Shown piece after piece: positions 62,142-64,000 of a stretch of 64,000 bases of DNA. The notes beneath the pieces were generated by a model. It saw only the letters and a program-made list of their open reading frames with translations, was not told where the DNA came from and ran no database searches. The translations under genes and the position numbers were made by a program. Each line of letters begins with the position of its first letter. The stretch's first letter is position 1. Origin of the DNA: JBDTZF01 sp040005265 (GTDB lineage Bacteria; Verrucomicrobiota; Verrucomicrobiia; Chthoniobacterales; UBA10450); the NCBI GenBank assembly GCA_040005265.1, contig JBDTZF010000001.1:1-64000 (forward strand), given 5' to 3'.

Positions 62142-62210
62142 TGTAGAGGCGGCCGTGCCGGCCGCACCTGTTAGACTAGACCCTTTGCTGGCGACACGCC
62201 CGCCACTACA
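62142..62210. repeat. TGTAG-ended palindromic repeat, copy 3
   Basis: It opens TGTAGAGGCGGCCGTGCCGG and ends CCGCCACTACA. The ends are inverted with one mismatch. It fills the gap between the transpeptidase and convergent gmd. Confidence 0.75.
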
Positions 62211-62211
62211 G

Positions 62212-63225
62212 CTACGGCAGCTTGCCAAGGTGTTTCCGCGGCGTCTCCCGCGACAGCAATTCCATGTCCGCGTCGACCATGATCCGGACCAGCTCCTCGA
62301 ATCGCACCTTCGGCTCCCAGCCGAGAACTTTCTTCGCTTTCGCCGGGTCGCCAATGAGCAAATCCACTTCGGCGGGACGCTCATATCGCGGGTCATGCTT
62401 CACGTATTCTTTCCAATCAAGATCGACATGTGCGAAAGCGGCCTCCGCGAATTCACGAACCGTGCGAGTTTCCCCGGTAGCAATGACGAAATCGTCGCCG
62501 GCATCCTGTTGCAGGATCTGCCACATTGCTTCGACGTATTCGGGCGCATAGCCCCAGTCGCGTTTGGCTTCAAGATTGCCGAGAAATAATTCGCTTTGCA
62601 AACCTTGCTTGATCGCCGCGACCGCGCGCGAAATTTTGCGGGTCACGAACGTCTCACCGCGTCGCGGGCTTTCGTGATTGAACAAAATTCCATTGCTCGC
62701 ATGCAGATCGTAGCTCTCGCGGTAATTCACCGTCGCCCAATACGAAAAGACTTTTGCCACACCGTAGGGACTCCGTGGCCAAAACGGCGTTTTCTCGTTT
62801 TGTGGAACTTCCTGGGCCTTGCCAAACATTTCGCTGCTCGATGCCTGGTAAAAACGCGAACGGATCCCCGTCTCGCGGATCGCTTCCAGTATTCGGATCG
62901 TGCCGACACCGGTGATGTCCGATGTGTATTCGGGAATGTCGAAGCTCACCCGCACATGGCTTTGCGCGCCCAGATGATAAATCTCGTCCGGCTTCAGATG
63001 GTAAAGCAGTTTGACCAAACTCACGGAATCGCTCAGATCGCCGTAGTGCAGGAACATTCGCACACCATTAATATGCGGGTCGGCATAAAGATGATCGATG
63101 CGCGCAGTGTTGAACGTGCTGGCGCGCCGGATAATCCCATGCACCTCGTAGCCCTTCTCAAGTAAAAGATCGGCGAGATAACTCCCGTCCTGGCCGGTAA
63201 TCCCGGTGATCAGCGCTTTCTTCAT
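62212..63225 (-). CDS. gmd: GDP-mannose 4,6-dehydratase
   Basis: 337 residues of the short-chain dehydrogenase family. The NADP turn is LITGITGQDGSYLADLLLEK, and the GDP-mannose features include RRASTFNTARIDHLY and the SYGxxK equivalent PYGVAKVFSYWATVNYRESY. It produces GDP-4-keto-6-deoxymannose for L-fucose, rhamnose or perosamine-type sugars of the envelope. No epimerase or glycosyltransferase is adjacent. A decamer copy lies at 62419 (Val-Asp-Leu). Confidence 0.96.
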   Translation of the reverse strand: MKKALITGITGQDGSYLADLLLEKGYEVHGIIRRASTFNTARIDHLYADPHINGVRMFLHYGDLSDSVSLVKLLYHLKPDEIYHLGAQSHVRVSFDIPEYTSDITGVGTIRILEAIRETGIRSRFYQASSSEMFGKAQEVPQNEKTPFWPRSPYGVAKVFSYWATVNYRESYDLHASNGILFNHESPRRGETFVTRKISRAVAAIKQGLQSELFLGNLEAKRDWGYAPEYVEAMWQILQQDAGDDFVIATGETRTVREFAEAAFAHVDLDWKEYVKHDPRYERPAEVDLLIGDPAKAKKVLGWEPKVRFEELVRIMVDADMELLSRETPRKHLGKLP

Positions 63226-63281
63226 CCGGGGACTTGGTTAACTCACGGAATGCCGCCGGGCAAATAATCGTTCGGAAGCAC

Positions 63282-63344
63282 TTGGAGGGACGGGCTCTGT
63301 CCCGTCCCAGGCATCTTCGGACGACACGGAGGTCGTTCCTCCAT
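63282..63344. repeat. GGAGGGAC-type palindromic repeat, copy 5
   Basis: TTGGAGGGACGGGCTCTGTCCCGTCCC and GACGACACGGAGGTCGTTCCTCC, two modules in the gap between gmd and rph. Confidence 0.8.
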
Positions 63345-64000
63345 TAGCCCGCCGAGGGCGAAATCATCATTCGCGCGAGGATCGCACGCTGCGCCGCGAT
63401 CAAATCAGCGATACCGTGACGGCCCAGTACAAGCATTTCATCCAACTGCGCTTGTGAGAACGTCGATTCCTCACCCGAGCCTTGCACTTCCACAAACTCG
63501 CTATCCTCTGTTGCGACGAGATTGAAATCGACCGTCACGGCTTTGTCTTCTTCGTAGTTAAGATCGACAATCGCCCTTCCTTCAAGAATGCCAGAACTAA
63601 CGGCAGCGACCAACTTCTTGATTGGCGGCGCGACCACTTTCTTTTCGTTCGCAAGTTTGCGGCACGCGATCGCCACGGCCAGGCTTGCGCCTGTGATCGC
63701 GGCGGTGCGCGTTCCGCCATCCGCCTGGAGCACGTCGCAATCGACCCACATGGTGCGCGACCCGAGTTTCTCCAGATCGACTACGGCGCGCAACGATCGT
63801 CCAATTAATCGCTGAATTTCCGTGCTGCGGCCATCGAGTCGCCCTTTCGAAATGTCGCGCGGCTTTCGTGTAGTCGTTGCATACGGCAGCATCGAATATT
63901 CCGCCGTAAGCCACCCGCCAGTGACGCCTTGTTCTTTCATCCAGCGCGGAACAGCTTCTTCAATCATTACCCCGCAAATCACGCGCGTGTTGCCCATCGA
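63344..64000 (-). CDS. rph: Ribonuclease PH, 5' end outside the window
   Basis: The visible 218 or so codons start in the middle of the gene because the N-terminal 30-40 codons lie beyond the window edge. Marks are GNTRVICGVMIEE, GWLTAEYSMLPYATTTRKPR, RLIGRSLRAVVDLEKLGSRT and VDCDVLQADGGTRTAAITGA. RNase PH trims the 3' ends of tRNA precursors and rRNA using phosphate. A decamer copy lies at 63560 (Val-Asp-Leu). Confidence 0.96.
   Translation of the reverse strand, partial: SMGNTRVICGVMIEEAVPRWMKEQGVTGGWLTAEYSMLPYATTTRKPRDISKGRLDGRSTEIQRLIGRSLRAVVDLEKLGSRTMWVDCDVLQADGGTRTAAITGASLAVAIACRKLANEKKVVAPPIKKLVAAVSSGILEGRAIVDLNYEEDKAVTVDFNLVATEDSEFVEVQGSGEESTFSQAQLDEMLVLGRHGIADLIAAQRAILARMMISPSAG

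Larger units (their letters stand above)
5810..63569. other. Over-represented decamer TGTCGATCTT / AAGATCGACA, 27 perfect copies
   Basis: Perfect copies by hand scan. AAGATCGACA on the plus strand starts at 5810, 7510, 8537, 9353, 10325, 12072, 25083, 33374, 37757, 39798, 46927, 53179, 55609, 56148, 62419 and 63560. TGTCGATCTT on the plus strand starts at 6710, 15015, 15507, 15549, 19166, 23842, 38696, 40454, 41500, 43975 and 51265. Five more sites keep the nine core bases (11125, 19322, 30159, 52170, 53005). All 27 are in genes. Sixteen lie with TGTCGATCTT on the coding strand and 11 with the reverse. Role unknown; the entry marks the range that holds them. Confidence 0.8.

Overview
The window reads as a chromosomal segment of a soil-type bacterium of the Verrucomicrobia/PVC group, probably Spartobacteria (Chthoniobacterales-like). 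This placement is an inference, not a measurement. It rests on the Gram-negative envelope genes (LPS export, KdsA, autotransporter, RND pump), an HprK-HPr-Enzyme I set without sugar permeases, a PEP-CTERM protein, a UbiA-type prenyltransferase of the menaquinone kind, fairly high GC, and many short palindromic intergenic repeats. No phage, plasmid, IS transposase or CRISPR array is visible. Coding density is very high and no gap without a gene exceeds 300 bases.

Layout. 1-6.5 kb: tRNA-Leu(GAG), a short AMP nucleosidase, and a TetR-controlled RND efflux operon read leftwards, with a perfect 22-bp palindromic operator in front. 6.6-16 kb: housekeeping genes tilS, gltX, glnS, aroE, proC and nadA, then a stand-alone CHASE2 membrane protein coupled to an M19 dipeptidase. 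16.2-21.6 kb: recO, yceI, a small membrane protein, then a tight 5-oxoproline operon (pxpB-pxpC-pxpA) with an APC permease that probably imports the substrate or a precursor. 21.6-27.1 kb: a VWA protein, a frameshifted DUF3008 gene, a ferritin-like protein, rsmE, a lipoprotein, yajQ, moaD, hpt, yjbQ. 27.1-33.6 kb: an exported beta-propeller protein, a serine hydrolase, a TPR protein, pepF, a family 4/5-like uracil-DNA glycosylase, DUF2905. 33.6-43.4 kb: a CbpA-type DnaJ, rpiB, a UbiA prenyltransferase, a degenerate metallo-beta-lactamase fold protein, a lone GspF/PilC, rarA (with a repeat inserted in frame), asnS, speA and a bifunctional nuclease. 43.5-46.6 kb: hprK-ptsH-ptsI. 46.7-55 kb: a GNAT acetyltransferase, an autotransporter, the LPS operon kdsA-lptC-lptA-lptB, a PEP-CTERM protein and a YwaF-like membrane protein. 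55-64 kb: a tandem universal stress protein, coaD, yceD-rpmF-plsX-fabH (the classical fatty-acid start cluster), DUF418, tatD, an L,D-transpeptidase, gmd and the 3' part of rph.

The most striking signal is not a gene. A decamer, TGTCGATCTT (reverse complement AAGATCGACA), occurs 27 times by hand count, on both strands, where about 0.1 would be expected by chance for the composition. All copies lie in genes. Most read Val-Asp-Leu or Lys-Ile-Asp, but at least two copies use other reading frames, so the pressure seems to act on DNA. It resembles the scale and behaviour of DNA-uptake words (Haemophilus, Neisseria) or HIP1 of cyanobacteria, but I know of no description of this word. Three families of short palindromic repeats are also interspersed, and they intrude into gene ends: an in-frame insertion in rarA, the lost start of a GNAT gene, and the stop codon of aroE.
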